A stretch of 64,000 nt of DNA, taken from positions 190,652 to 254,651 of the forward strand of contig NW_027248290.1 in the NCBI RefSeq assembly GCF_041260155.1, written 5' to 3'. Below the pieces are notes generated by a model that saw nothing but the letters and a program-made list of their open reading frames with translations, was not told the DNA's origin and did not search any database. This document shows positions 1 through 11,099 of this stretch, in pieces. The translations under genes were made by a program, and so were the position numbers. Origin of the DNA: Ptychodera flava (Eukaryota; Hemichordata; Enteropneusta; Ptychoderidae). Position 1 is the stretch's first letter. Every line of letters starts with the position of its first letter.

Positions 1-179
1 TCGTTACATAGTTCCAAGTAAACCAATCAGATTGGAGTTTGCGCAGTGGGTCCTAAAATAATGCGAATAGTTAGACTTAGATTTATGTATTTCGTCAACA
101 TCTCCGATACATTTTCACGCACTGCTGTTTGTCACAAATACACGAGAAAATGCTACCAAATAACCTAATTGTTTCTATA

Positions 180-990
180 ATCCCTGCCTGAAATTTTCTG
201 TAATATTTATCACCCTTATGCTTGTTAATAAATTATTTCAAATTAAATGTAAAGAAGTAAATAACTGTCATCAACTGTCAGGCTTGCAAAATTACGTTTG
301 CCAGGTGTTAGGTTCCACGATATATCGCTCTACAGTGACATGTCAAGCTTCAGTCTGGCGGTACTTATTTACATAGAGACTAAGGTTTGAGTGCAGATGT
401 CCAAATTCCTTTGTATCTCAGAGTCAGTACTTACAAAGGCCGGACTAAAAGGCGACCTGGATAAGGTCAATCGAGACAAACACTTCGCCGCCATTTTGAC
501 AATCGCCACAACAGTCCTCGACTAAATTGAATAAATCTAGGTTCCCCAGAATCTTCCATCAAATTAGAAATGAATGAAGTAAACCACTAAGTCGTCATTT
601 TCAATACCCAAATTGAGCAATGTCAACACACGAATTATATTATAAATAGAAGAGTTGTGCAGTAACGTCGTAAATGAATTCATATATAGACTGTGTTAGG
701 GGAAACCCTTAACAGCCCCATATATGTGAATTACGTTTATCTAGACGAGGAGTAGTTTATTTTTATAATTTGTGATTTTACGGCTGTATATTTTCTTTGC
801 TTGTGCTGTCAAGTAAAATTTAAATAATTTACCCGTGAAGTTTGTTGTATTTGACGTTTTATACAACTTTAAGAAAATAACTCTGTAACTAAGCATTTCG
901 ACTTTTCATACACCCACAGGTTACGTAGCGATGAGGAAGTAAACATGAAATAATTTCAAAACTATGGTATAATTAGAGATTCTTAACAGC
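180..990. repeat. Dispersed intergenic repeat R1, copy 1
   Basis: Long-range similarity by eye to 3390-4110 and to 36180 onward. Shared landmarks in the same order are a TATTTATCACCCTTAT start, a 'gacctg..aaggtcaat' block near 460 (matched near 3580 and 36427), a 'gggaaaccctta..gtgaattac' block near 700 (matched at 38800), and an 'ctctgtaact..gcat' block near 880. No coding potential is evident. Probably an old non-autonomous element or degenerate tandem unit. Ends are approximate. Confidence 0.4.
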
Positions 991-1109
991 GCTGTACGTA
1001 CCACACTCATTACGGCAACTCCCGATATGAAAGCCCAGGCAAATTTAAAATATGCATGCACGCTTCAGTAATGCTGTAGTAAACTACAAAGCAAAATAAC
1101 ATTTGCCCG

Positions 1110-1460
1110 TGTGACAGGCCCTGTACAGACCCTGACACAACCCTGTGGTACAGGTCTGTGTCAGCAAAGACGTTCCATTGCTGTGACAGGGTCAATGTAC
1201 AGGTCTGTGGCCAGTGCTTTGATGACATGGCTATATACAGTGCTGTAGACACAGTGATATTACAGGGCCTGAAATTTCTGCCTGTTCCATCACTATATGT
1301 ACACAGCAATGTGAATACAGACCTGAAACATTGTCAATTTTTAATGTGCACACAATCATGACTGTATTTATTTGTTATCAAAATTGGCTAATTTCCGAAA
1401 TGTATAATTCTGAAATCTGACAATTTTTCATACCTTGTAACAGGCCCTGTAAATTCAACA
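1110..1460. repeat. Cluster of short CAGGCCCTGTA/ACAGGTCTGT repeats
   Basis: The near-palindromic motif CAGGCCCTGTA and its variant ACAGGTCTGT occur in both orientations about seven times between 1114 and 1455, with the last copy at 1438. They make a hairpin-prone block. Short open frames here on both strands follow from the repeats and are not credible genes. Confidence 0.35.
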
Positions 1461-1479
1461 CTGTCACACCACTGTTCTT

Positions 1480-3380
1480 AGACCAAATTTCATATGACTT
1501 AAACGTCATTCAATTTCCATTTCTCGCTCCATTCAGATTATAGGGCATATTCACTCAAACTTATAACTTATGGGTTCGTGTATATGTGCGCCATACTTGG
1601 TCACCATTTAAATTCCGCTTAAAATTTTTGTAACTTGGTCATTCTGTTTTGCTTTGCTTTTTCTGATCGAGTGTCTTTAGGAATCCCTCTACGTTGAAAC
1701 AAAACCAACAAAATGTAAGCACATACTTCAGTGAATAAAAAATTACAGCGAATCAACGATAAATAGTGAAATGGGTCGCTTTTATATTTCGGATCTTCAG
1801 ACACTCGCTACCTAGCGTACTTGTATTGCGATAGACTTTCCCATTGTGATCACACAGGTCAAGATAGTCGTCTCTGAGATACACGGAGATACATGTACAC
1901 TGTCCATTATCTCACAGGTAGTCGTTCTGCACTTTCCTCTTCATCTGAGCACAAAACTACGCTTCTAAAGCTTCCTAATTTGTTAACACAGTCTGTACAG
2001 TAGTCGATCGTACTGAATCAGGTACAAACTTTTGGTGCTACTGATGCACAGATGAGATAGACATGTTTTGTGCTCTTCAGTGACCACGAGATAATTAGCT
2101 ATACTCAACACATTCACGGGGAACAGTAAGCTGCGTGTCATTGTATCTCAATAGAACCTGATAGTAGAACAGTGCATAGATTCCTCTAAACCCCTTTTCG
2201 TTTTGATTAGCATCCAATTTTCCCCGTATACTATGCCTATCAGTTTACCGTGATTTAATAACTTGAGCGGTTACTGCGAGGGTGTACATGATTGTCTCCA
2301 CAAAGGTACTAGGGCCAGATAATCTACCTGTTGAGGGGTTGCTGCAAGGGTGCCTACCAGTATCATTGAGGGTGTACGAGTAGAAAAAAAAATAAGAAAA
2401 AACAAATTCCCTCAGGCAGGGAGAGTCCATAGTACCCCTGTGCAGTTAGGCCTACAGACAGCCTTGGTTTCGAGGTCCCGTCTAGGGGCACCCTCAAAGT
2501 TGGCGTATTGCTATACTTTGTAAATGTCCACTTTTCTTTTGAGAGAGTACATTCGCTTTTCAGTAGGAAAACACAGATCAAGCATATCCGCTAACCAGAT
2601 CTACCGCCTCTTGAGTAACTTTAGAAGGCCCCCCTCGAAAGGGCCTAACAGATCGCGGCCCGACTATCAGTCGGTTAGGAATTTATTTTATGTATGAAAG
2701 AATACATGTACATAGTATTATTTGTGTGATAAGAAACTAAATGACGGTGGCATTCGAGTTAATGTTTTGAGACAAGATAAATTAAATTAAATGTATGATA
2801 CAACATCGGATATAAGTAGTGGGTTATAAATCATGATAATGGTTTGTGTATGGTAAAAGTTTTAGGGTATAGGTGAAGCTTTGTATGGGTGTGAGGAAAC
2901 CACACTGACATCGGGTAGCCGACCCAATCCTATACTAATAGGTTATATCCTTAAGCGAAGTGATAAGCCTTTAAACATCGAGACGCAGGAAACGTCTCCG
3001 TAGTCAGCGTCATTACACTATAATGAAGCTGTAGACTCAAGTCGTTGAATAAAGCATTGTGTTGATTGTTTGAAATCGGCTATTATGTCTGATTATTTCA
3101 CAAAGGAAGTACTTGTTGTTCCCATTAAACTTTTTGACTGAGTGTCAGCTGAAAGTGAGGCAGCTAGTCAGTCCCCGATTAACATACCGCATTTACCCCA
3201 GTTACACAGACATATTCATGCAAATGGTCACAAATACACACCATATTACTTAAATTACATACTTAAAATAAAGCTATGCAAGCTACCAAAATAAAACTTG
3301 TTTTTCGTGAATTCTTTCCGCATTATCAGAGTCAAGCCTTCCCCTGTTATGATATTTAACGAGGTATTTATAAATTTGTA
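1480..3380. other. Intergenic; no gene seen, one poly(A)-signal-like site
   Basis: No exon-like open frame with splice signals was found. A short GC hairpin lies near 2624-2645 (ggccc/gggcc stem). AATAAA at 3048-3053 is followed by a GT-rich stretch and looks like a polyadenylation signal on the + strand, but no upstream gene supports it; it may end an unrecognised solo LTR or element. Confidence 0.3.
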
Positions 3381-3389
3381 TAAACCCTC

Positions 3390-4110
3390 GTAAACCCTGC
3401 ATTCATAATCAGCCAAGCTTGAAACACGATTTTTATCTGGCTTTAACTCTTAAATTTATCGCTTAACGATGTTGACGGCTCCAGTGTGGCGGTGCATATC
3501 TACATGCACACTACCAACTAAAGGCAGGTGTTCAAATTCCACTGTCAGTATCCGTACCGATAAGGTTAAACGGACTGGTGACCTGAAAATGGTCAATCAC
3601 ACCAATATTCTGCCGCCATTAGCATACTGGCTCTGATATCGCCGTCTCTGTCGTCAATAGATGACTGCACTACACATATCGTTCACGTTGCCCCAGAGTC
3701 TCTCATCAAATTGAACATAGACGTAAAGTTTTATTGCAGCATCTAAGCGCCGAGAACATATTCATGAAGCACTATCTAGAAACAGACTTGGCTTGGGTAA
3801 TTGTGGGAGCCCTATATGTGCATTACATCATTCAGAGCAAGGAGTAGATGCGGTCTTTTCGCGGATTTCTACTTTCGTCACATGTGCTTTACTGCAATTT
3901 TGAAATAACTTGCCTTCAAACTTTGCTGTCCTTGCTGACTTTTATGCAAAAGACATTTTATACTCAAAAGATGCGTACATCGACCAAACTACTCTGTAAG
4001 TGAGCATATTGACTTTTCATCATTTTGGTGACAAACTGACGAGAAAGCAGAAGTTGTCGAAATTCCAAACGGTAGATTTATTAGAGATTGCTTTTAAACC
4101 CTATTATGCC
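3390..4110. repeat. Dispersed intergenic repeat R1, copy 2
   Basis: Second copy of the R1 family. Landmarks shared with copy 1 are the 'ccagtgtggcggtgcatat' type block at 3480, 'gacctgaaaatggtcaatca' at 3580, 'gccctatatgtg.attac' at 3810, and 'ctctgtaagt.agcat.ttgacttttcat' at 3995. Divergence is high. Boundaries are estimated by eye. Confidence 0.4.
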
Positions 4111-5483
4111 TGCACGCTTTTCTGTCTCAGTGCTTGACAACTTATGAAGCATTGAGAAAATCGATTGTTATGTACGCTACTGATAATCACAGTTTGTAGC
4201 TTTATTGACGGATTATAAATCACAGTAACAATACAGGGTGCAGAGGTTGTGTCAAACTGTCATTGATTCAAAGTAACAATATTTTGATGAAATAACGAGA
4301 CAAACCAGACGTATTTTGTCTAGTTCATCAACTTTGCAATGATGTTTATGCATAAAAGATGAGTTTTATAAACGTTGTGTCACAAATACGTACAGAGTAA
4401 GTATTAGACACTGCAGTTCACCAAATATAATAGACTGCAAGATCCGTCGCTGGAGGGCGCTCTCTACACTTCCACTCTCTGTTCAATAAATATTCAACAG
4501 CACTCTGCATAAACGTCACATATTTTAGCGACCGAAAACAGCTATAGGCGTGACTAACGTTCTTTCATCTCGTCGCCGCATGTGACAGACCACGTCCAGT
4601 CCTAGGAGGAAGGGAGCGTTCTCAAACGACGGATCTTTCAGTCTACAAATATAAATGATACAAACTATGATTCAGGGAACGTAAGTATAATAGTGGGTTC
4701 AAGTCAGGTAAAATGAAGACACCGCTATCATGTGGGTACTCGCTAAAAGCTTTAAAAAATTAGTGTTCAAAAAGCTGTTTCTATGTATAGGGAAAGATAA
4801 ATACTGAGGGTTATTGACAGTGGAGAAAATTATCAATGACAATAGAATAAAGACTTGTAAAACTACCGTATATACACATTTTCATATATGTTCTTATGGA
4901 TTTCTTAAGACAAAATTTTCAAATGAAGAGACAACACTGCTGAAATTTTGATTTTGATTTAGATAGTTTTTAAAACATTCATTCTAAATCAACAGAGATG
5001 AATATTTGGGTTTGATATACAAGTTATAATAACCTTAGCTTGGTGACGTCGTCCTTGGAATACGTGTTATAGCACAGGGGGGAGAAAAAAAGTCCCCTGG
5101 GTGGGGAGGGGGTTTGTGCAACGGTTTACCTTATTGATTTTATTAATTTTGAGTGTGATATTTCAAATAAAGTGTTTAACTCCAAACCGTCTGACTGCTT
5201 TTTATTTACCGTCAAGTCCTTATCTCCTCTCCAACTTGTGCATACAACACTATAATTGCTCCGAAAACATTGCCAACTTGCTAATCCGCTGTCCGTATCA
5301 GCGGATTAATTGATCGAGTCAACACCTCAGCCATCACACACGTAGTAAAATAAGACAAATAAGTCAAATGTCTCTCGGCATGTGTTTCCGTGATTGGCAA
5401 ATGGATTAACAAATCACCATAAATCTTTAAAATCACCTGCTTACCTAATAAAATAGACTACTCGCTACTCCCTCACCTATAAA

Positions 5484-5484
<1 letters not shown>
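4111..5484. other. Intergenic; nothing recognised
   Basis: AT-rich sequence. One 70-codon open frame at 5101-5313 starts with a non-ATG codon and has no homology I recognise. I looked here for the kinase glycine loop and VAIK lysine exon that should precede the gene at 6.2 kb and did not find one. Confidence 0.3.

Positions 5485-5536
<52 letters not shown>
5485..5536. repeat. (TCTA)n microsatellite
   Basis: Thirteen uninterrupted tetranucleotide units. Confidence 0.95.
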
Positions 5537-5637
5537 ATTAGTCACCTATGAATAATGTAAAGAAATGTAAGCATCTACTTACCAGGCTTGTAACCGTATT
5601 ACAGACAAACACAATGTTGTCACAGTCTAGTCGACTG

Positions 5638-6114
5638 CCCTATTTCCACCGCTGCTGCGCTGCTCACGAAAATAGGGTCAGGTACGGGCTTCGCCTAGTA
5701 TTGGCTACCATAACTGGCGATTAATGACACAGTCGCCTGACAAGATCAGGTTATCTGCACATCTGTATAGTGGCAAGCTTGGAAACTAGACGACGAAATG
5801 TCGATCGTTGAATTTATTTGAAATGCTTCATTTCTAAGTCTTCGACTTTGTACTTCGGTTATGGCATTTAGTGGTGAAATGACGATTATCTTCTATAATT
5901 TGTTGTCTCTGACGTGACAGACTGTCCCTCCTTTTGCATGTATTGTAGTAAAATTACTCCATGGGAATACAAAATCTAAATTCGAAGGTAACTCTAAGTT
6001 GGGAATAAATTCAATGCAATCACTGCGCTCATATTATAAACCAACGACAGCCATGCTTACAATAGCCCGTACCTGACCCTATTTTCGTTAGCAGCGGAGC
6101 AAGCGGTAGAAATG
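5638..6114. mobile_element. Inverted-repeat (MITE/fold-back-like) element with about 53-bp arms
   Basis: The left arm at 5638-5690 reads ccctatttccaccgctgctg and onward. Its imperfect reverse complement lies at 6064-6114. Each arm also contains a small internal stem (CCCTATTT/AAAATAGGG). The roughly 370-bp interior has no open frame. A third copy of one arm is at 27882-27936. No transposase is present, so this is probably a non-autonomous element. No target duplication was identified. Confidence 0.55.
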
Positions 6115-6208
6115 CGTCAGGACTTTGCCCTTACATTGGCATCCTACGAGCAGGGAGTTAGCGCCCTCAGTGGTAGACATCTGCATTTCCCCTTCTGTAT
6201 CTTTATAG

Positions 6209-6319
6209 ATAGTGCATCTGATGATGACAAAAGGAGACTGACGGTAGAGTTGAACATACTACAGCGTATTGAACCACACAGAAATATAGTACTCCTCCTC
6301 GGTTGCTGCACTGACAAAG
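6209..6319 (+). CDS. RTK-like exon a (helix C to hinge)
   Basis: Acceptor tgtatctttatag and donor g|gtaagt. It encodes [17 protein letters not shown] and then [11 protein letters not shown], typical of RTK subdomains III-IV, including the conserved helix C Glu. It starts in phase 1 and ends after one base of a codon. The inverted-repeat element ends only 95 bp upstream. Confidence 0.7.
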
Positions 6320-9300
6320 GTAAGTTGGTTGACGGTTAACTTTTTTGTAAGCTAGGTTTAAATTTGCTATCAATAGTCTGTAAGGAGACCATTGATAATG
6401 AAGTCACGTACATGGATACAACTCATTCCGTTTTACCTCACCCCCCCCCCCTAAAAAAAAAGAAAGAAAGAAAAGGTTTTCGACTAAATGCAGAATTTCG
6501 ACAAAGGAGTTATGATTTTAACCCTCTCAGCATGAAATTCAAAATTTTGAAAAGCAAACCTTTTAAAACAAATACGAAAGGTGAGTGAGCAGTTTCCCTG
6601 TCTTAATCGCCGTTCCACTGAGTGCAATGACGTCCGCTTTCCGTGCTCTTAGTTTGATTATCCAAGACCCGAATGTATGTTACATTTCAAATTCGTGTGT
6701 TAAAAACGTCATTCCAGTCCCGGTTTACGTCAATATGGAGTTCATGGGTCAAGGGAACCTATTGAAGTACCTTCGAGATTATCGGCGAGATAAGACGAGC
6801 GACTACTCGAACGCAGCTCGACTGAAGTGGGTTCTCAAGAGTAAGGATCTTGTCTCTTTGGGAAAGCAGATTGCCGCAGGAATGCAGTACCTAGCCTCTA
6901 AGTCGGTGAGGGCGCTATTCTGTGGCATATCTCTTGCAAACTGCTATCAGCGTTGTTTTCATTAGAGTATAATTGCATTCATTCCCCATGCCTCCTCCGA
7001 TGCACCTTTGCACGAATTCAATTTGCGCTGAACCTTAAATCACAACAAAAGTGTTATCCGTCACCGACAACAGCAACATCACATCCAATGTCAAATAAGG
7101 TGTTGATAGATAAGGCCTATGGGCATTTACACCCGGGTTTTTGTTTTGTTTTGTTTTGTTTTGTTTGCTTTGTTTTTATTGACTCTTTTGTAAATGCCAC
7201 TTTCTTGAGAAAAAGGTTCACGGCACAGAACATGCTATCTAATAAAACGACGAGGTATTGGCTATTTATGACTCCTACATTGTAATTGGTGTTTCTCTCG
7301 AGTCGAATTTTCTAGTTGTGTGAAATGCATCATGCATATTTAGTTTACATGCCTTTCATTTGACATTGGCACAGTTTGTGCACGGCGAACTTGCTGCAAA
7401 AACAGTTCTTTTATCAAAAGACCGGCGAACTTGTAAATTATCAAATATTGGTCTCAGAGGTGATGTGGAAATTGAAGCGATCAGAGTTAAAGAGGTAACA
7501 TTACATTCTTTTAAATTTTCCTTTGTTTTACTCTACCGCAATAAAAAGAAATGCGTTGATAGATTTGTTTTGTTGCATTCTTTCAGAATTCTCGTCTTTC
7601 ATACTTTTGAATGACAACTCCGAGGAAAAACACATTTACTAAGGAGGGATGTTTTAAAATATGCTGAAAGCTGAGAGAATGCGCGTACATTATGTAGCTC
7701 ATAAAAATTCGGAGTTCAATGCTATCATAGCGAATGTCAAGGAAGCAAAACGCAACCTTTACCACCCTAAGAAAAGTAATATAAACTACAGTAGTTTTTT
7801 TTTACCATCTTAATGCTGAAATTCATTGCGTTACAATTTACTGATTACCATGGAGGTTTTTAAAAATGTCAAAAGGCAACCTTTACCACCCTAAGAAAAG
7901 TAGTATAAACTACAGTAGTTTTTTTTTACCATCTTAATGCTGAAATTCATTGTGTTACAATTTACTGATTACCATGGATGTTTTTAAAAAAGGTTTCTTG
8001 TTTTGTTTTAGCATCACAGCCGCCAGCCAATACGTTGGTTTTCACCGGAAACGGTCAGTTCAGAGGAATATTCAACAATGAGCGACGTCTGGTCCTTTGG
8101 TGTCGTACTGTGGGAGATTACTACGTTAGGTAAGTACAGCTCGCAAAAGTACCAACGAAAGATTTCAACTTTCCGGGCGTTGTCCGGTCTTCGAAATCTG
8201 TTTGTCCCGTTAGCGACTTCAGGCACACGGAAACGTCATATTGGGGAAATTGTGTAAGTTACCATTTAACTTATTAGCGAAAGTACATATTTCAACTGTC
8301 TGTCTGTCTGTCTGCCTTTTTGTGATTGTTCTCTTGTACTCTCCACGTTCGGGCGTTGGACGATAAATATTGTGAATCGATTATCATAGCTGAAGCTCTC
8401 CTTACAAGACAAATATATCAACTTATTAATTAATTAATTAATTTGTTTATTTATTTATTTATATATATATTTATTTATTTATTTATTTTTTCATTTTATA
8501 TGCAAGGACAAGAGTCCTTTGTCTGCAATACGAGTCATCGTACCAAATGAGTCTAAGGTCTTTGGAATTTCTTGCATAGTGGCTGTTTTAACCTTGCGGA
8601 GGTTCAATTTTCCATCAATTTTGAGTATTTCGTTTTCGATTGTAATAAGGTAAGACACCGTACCCAACTGCCAAAAACGTGACCAAAGTGAGGGAGTTCA
8701 TTTCAAAGGGATTTCGAATGAAGAGACCAGCTTACTGTGACGCTAAACTGTAAGTAATGACAAAAAATATACATCATCTAATGTATTGTGCGCCTGGGTT
8801 GCACTGATGAACAAACTATAGTTTATTGCAATGTGAATATAATGTTCACTACAATTAAAGTTATAAACACTTGAAAGGAACAGCCTTGCATAGATGAAAA
8901 GTGGCAGTTCTTGTGATGTATAATCACACAGTGAAAGCTACAAAAACAGAAGCCAATTTGAAATTTTGTTGATAAATCACTGACACTGTGAATGTACACG
9001 GGAATGTCTGTCTAGGTGTTTATGTACTGATTTAATCTGTTCCGGATCCGTGTAACGAATGTTACACTGAAACTCCATGAGGAATTCCTCACTTTTACTG
9101 AACTGGAAACCTATGCCTTTTGCGGTCAAATGCAGGCAGATGACACGCAAGTACCCTGCTGTAAGTATACTCTGATAAGGCACACAGTTGTGTTTTGCAC
9201 ATATGGCCATGGACATACATATTTCGAAAGAAATGGTCTCATTTAGCGACGGAGCGATAACCAGACGTTGAAATCTTCATGACATTGACCTTACCTTCAC

Positions 9301-9798
9301 CGACAGGTACTCCGTCATGACGAGGTGCTGGTCGGAAAACAAAGCCGAGCGACCGTCCTTCTCCAAACTCGTCATTGAACTTGAAGGCATGGCTAAAAGC
9401 AGCGAGGTAACTGGGTTTTTTTCACTGCTAAATATGAGCGGTTCACTTGGGTCGAGCAGTCGTCACGTTCTTCATGGCTTTTCCGATTCGCGCTGAGGCA
9501 GTTTTATCCAGCAACGGAGATCAGCAGCAATGCCGTTACTGGTTGAAGTTACTGGTCTCTAGTACATTAACTCTGATGCGAAAATTGATAGCAATTTAAC
9601 AACTTTTTTTATTAATTTGCAAATAGGAAACTTTATGACTTTGTCTCTCAGTAGTAGGAGTTATGGCAAACCAAAGGCAGTATCAACAACGTTTTGCCAT
9701 TTCTTGCATTCCAGGTTTTCATAGACGTCAAAAAGGCGTGTTCCGACACTCCAGACTATAAGAAGGCAGCAAATGAAAAGTGTTACGAAACAAAGTGA
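6209..9798 (+). CDS. Receptor-tyrosine-kinase-like gene, seven 3' exons; predicted pseudokinase
   Basis: Seven exons read in register from kinase subdomain III to the stop: 6209-6319, 6718-6905, 7375-7494, 8012-8129, 8650-8749, 9307-9406 and 9715-9798. All introns are GT/AG and every junction phase matches. Order of motifs: helix C with its Glu (LTVELNIL), hinge region ([17 protein letters not shown]), ALAARN-like loop ([12 protein letters not shown]), activation segment start (KLSNIGL), [25 protein letters not shown], and [13 protein letters not shown]. This is the layout of an FGFR/PDGFR/RET-type C-lobe. The catalytic HRD is HGE, the loop Asn is Thr and DFG is NIG, so phosphotransfer is unlikely. 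A 28-residue tail follows the kinase fold. The glycine loop, VAIK lysine, membrane segment and ectodomain were not found upstream. An intact reading frame argues for a functioning pseudokinase rather than a dead gene. Confidence 0.75.
6718..6905 (+). CDS. RTK-like exon b (hinge to helix E)
   Basis: Acceptor cattccag and donor gtgagg. It encodes [18 protein letters not shown], a charged kinase-insert-like stretch, then [13 protein letters not shown]. Phase continues exactly from exon a and ends at a codon boundary. Confidence 0.75.
7139..7166. repeat. (TTTTG)n microsatellite
   Basis: Five to six TTTTG units in the intron between exons b and c. Confidence 0.85.
7375..7494 (+). CDS. RTK-like exon c (degenerate catalytic loop and DFG)
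   Basis: Acceptor ttggcacag and donor gtaaca; exactly 40 codons. The canonical HRDLAARN loop is HGELAAKT and the DFG triplet is NIG, removing the catalytic base, the metal-binding Asn and the metal-binding Asp. Confidence 0.75.
7747..7996. repeat. Two-copy 125-bp tandem duplication in RTK intron
   Basis: The unit beginning CAACCTTTACCACCCTAAG at 7753 recurs at 7878 with only a few differences, including the T-run and ACCATGGA. The second copy ends about 15 bp before the acceptor of the next exon at 8012. Confidence 0.9.
8012..8129 (+). CDS. RTK-like exon d (P+1 loop and helix F)
   Basis: Acceptor ttgttttag and donor gtaagt. It encodes [15 protein letters not shown] and [15 protein letters not shown], matching the APE and DxWSFG motifs of RTK subdomains VIII-IX. 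It ends after one codon base. Confidence 0.8.
8424..8490. repeat. (TTAA)n/(TTTA)n simple repeat
   Basis: Compound AT-only simple repeat in an RTK intron. Confidence 0.85.
8650..8749 (+). CDS. RTK-like exon e (subdomain X)
   Basis: Acceptor tgtaataag and donor gtaagt. It encodes [18 protein letters not shown] then [12 protein letters not shown]. The first codon is completed by exon d (Gly) and the last by exon f (Leu), so the three exons splice without a gap. Confidence 0.75.
8977..9216 (-). CDS. Uncharacterised antisense open frame inside RTK intron
   Basis: 79-codon minus-strand frame with protein-like composition. An internal acceptor-like site (tatacttacag) near 9160 would leave a 59-codon terminal exon including [15 protein letters not shown]. 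Another antisense frame with similarly coding-like composition lies at about 8480-8650 (including [15 protein letters not shown]). I recognise neither. They could be parts of a nested gene or retro-inserted fragments. Confidence 0.2.
   Translation of the reverse strand: MSMAICAKHNCVPYQSILTAGYLRVICLHLTAKGIGFQFSKSEEFLMEFQCNIRYTDPEQIKSVHKHLDRHSRVHSQCQ
9307..9406 (+). CDS. RTK-like exon f (helix H-I)
   Basis: Acceptor caccgacag and donor gtaact. It encodes [18 protein letters not shown], the invariant CW..xxxRP motif of subdomain XI, ending at a codon boundary. Confidence 0.8.
9715..9798 (+). CDS. RTK-like terminal exon g
   Basis: Acceptor cttgcattccag. It encodes 27 residues beginning [11 protein letters not shown] and including one Tyr in DYKK and one in CYETK before TGA at 9796-9798. 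These could be phosphorylation targets of another kinase, which is inference. Confidence 0.65.
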   Translation, partial: VFIDVKKACSDTPDYKKAANEKCYETK

Positions 9799-11001
9799 TG
9801 GCACTGTGCGATTGGTAACCGATGGACGCTGAGTTTATTCGGCAGAGATCAGTGTGTACGTGACAATGCAACGTCAGACCAAAAACTGCATAGGCAATAT
9901 ACTTACAGGTCGTACTTTAGTGATGGATTCATCTCACAGAAAATATATTTTTTGATGTAAAAATCATCAATACAGTGCTAACTAGCCATTCACATCCAAT
10001 ATTGCAAGCGCGAGGGATTAAGAAGGGGTAGAAAGGTTTTGTTTTCTGGTCTCCAGATTAAATTCGAAAGACAGAGAATACGTACTTATACATACATACA
10101 TACACACATATGTAGTATACATACATATATACATATATACATGTGACGTCATCAATGACGAGAGAGAACTTCTAGCAGATAATATATGTAGCACATTCAT
10201 AGACCCACTTTTTTGTAATACAAAACTGCTTTCAAGAGTGAAGTAAGCACGTCCTTAATGTTTTAGTGTGGCGCCATGAGGTTGCGCAGTTGCAGTTGTT
10301 CAGGGTCACCGACGCACGGTCATCTCACAATTGTGTCTAGAACACACTTTCTGTAAAAAATTGAATATGTCTGTCTATCATTATCATACGCTGATGAAAG
10401 AACAGTGATCTATTGACGTCAGATACACAATTTATTTTAATGTAAAGGTCTTCTTTAGAAATATTACGAAATATATCGTTTCTATGCTGAATTGACTTCA
10501 CTTTGCTTATTAATTCATTATTCATGTACAATGTCGGCGAACGATGTGCAACGAAGTCGGTAGGTTGTCCTCCGATAAATGATAAATAATCTAGACTTGA
10601 GTTGTAACACAGCAATTAATAAAATTGCTATAAAATTTCTCTATTCTTGTCCGGTTATATTACTCACAACAAATTGCGAATGACAGTCTGTGCAGCAATA
10701 TGACCACCCTTATCTTGCACGATGCGCTCACATTGACAACACAGAGAATTGGAATACTTATATCTAGTTTCGGCGTGCATATCACTGCAGGTTGTAACCT
10801 GGCACACTGGCGACGTTTGTTCAACACTCACAAGCACAGTACAGAAGCAAGGTGTCGAAAGCGCGCTGTAAAGAAGTCGACAGAGACAGTCCTGCTAGAT
10901 CAGCAACAGTGATAAAGAGCTTTGTGAGGATGATTTTATTATCCGGAAGAGCAGTTTGTTGTCAGCGAAGCATAAACATTGACAACAGGCAACGTCGGCG
11001 C
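9799..11001. other. Intergenic downstream of RTK-like gene
   Basis: Holds a short TACA/TATA-rich stretch at 10085-10143 and short open frames on both strands with no recognisable product. No clear poly(A) signal for the RTK gene was picked out. Confidence 0.3.
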
Positions 11002-11092
11002 AGCCACAGTTACGTGTGGTTCGATACACGGTGGCCGCCGTGGCCATGTGGCCACGTCGGCCATCATGTATCGAACCACACGTAACTGTGGG
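11002..11092. repeat. GC-rich palindrome, arms about 42 bp
   Basis: ccacagttacgtgtggttcg and onward is mirrored by cgaaccacacgtaactgtgg, centred on tggccatgtggcca at 11041-11054. It would fold to a nearly continuous hairpin and may be a very short fold-back element. Confidence 0.85.
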
Positions 11093-11099
11093 CGCAGCA

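Noticed and set aside
2600..3100. Possible solo LTR ending at the AATAAA near 3048
   Set aside because: No second copy, no TG/CA ends or target duplication could be identified.
5101..5313. 70-codon + frame with hydrophobic start, possible signal peptide exon of the RTK gene
   Set aside because: Non-ATG start, no donor in register and no recognisable ectodomain.
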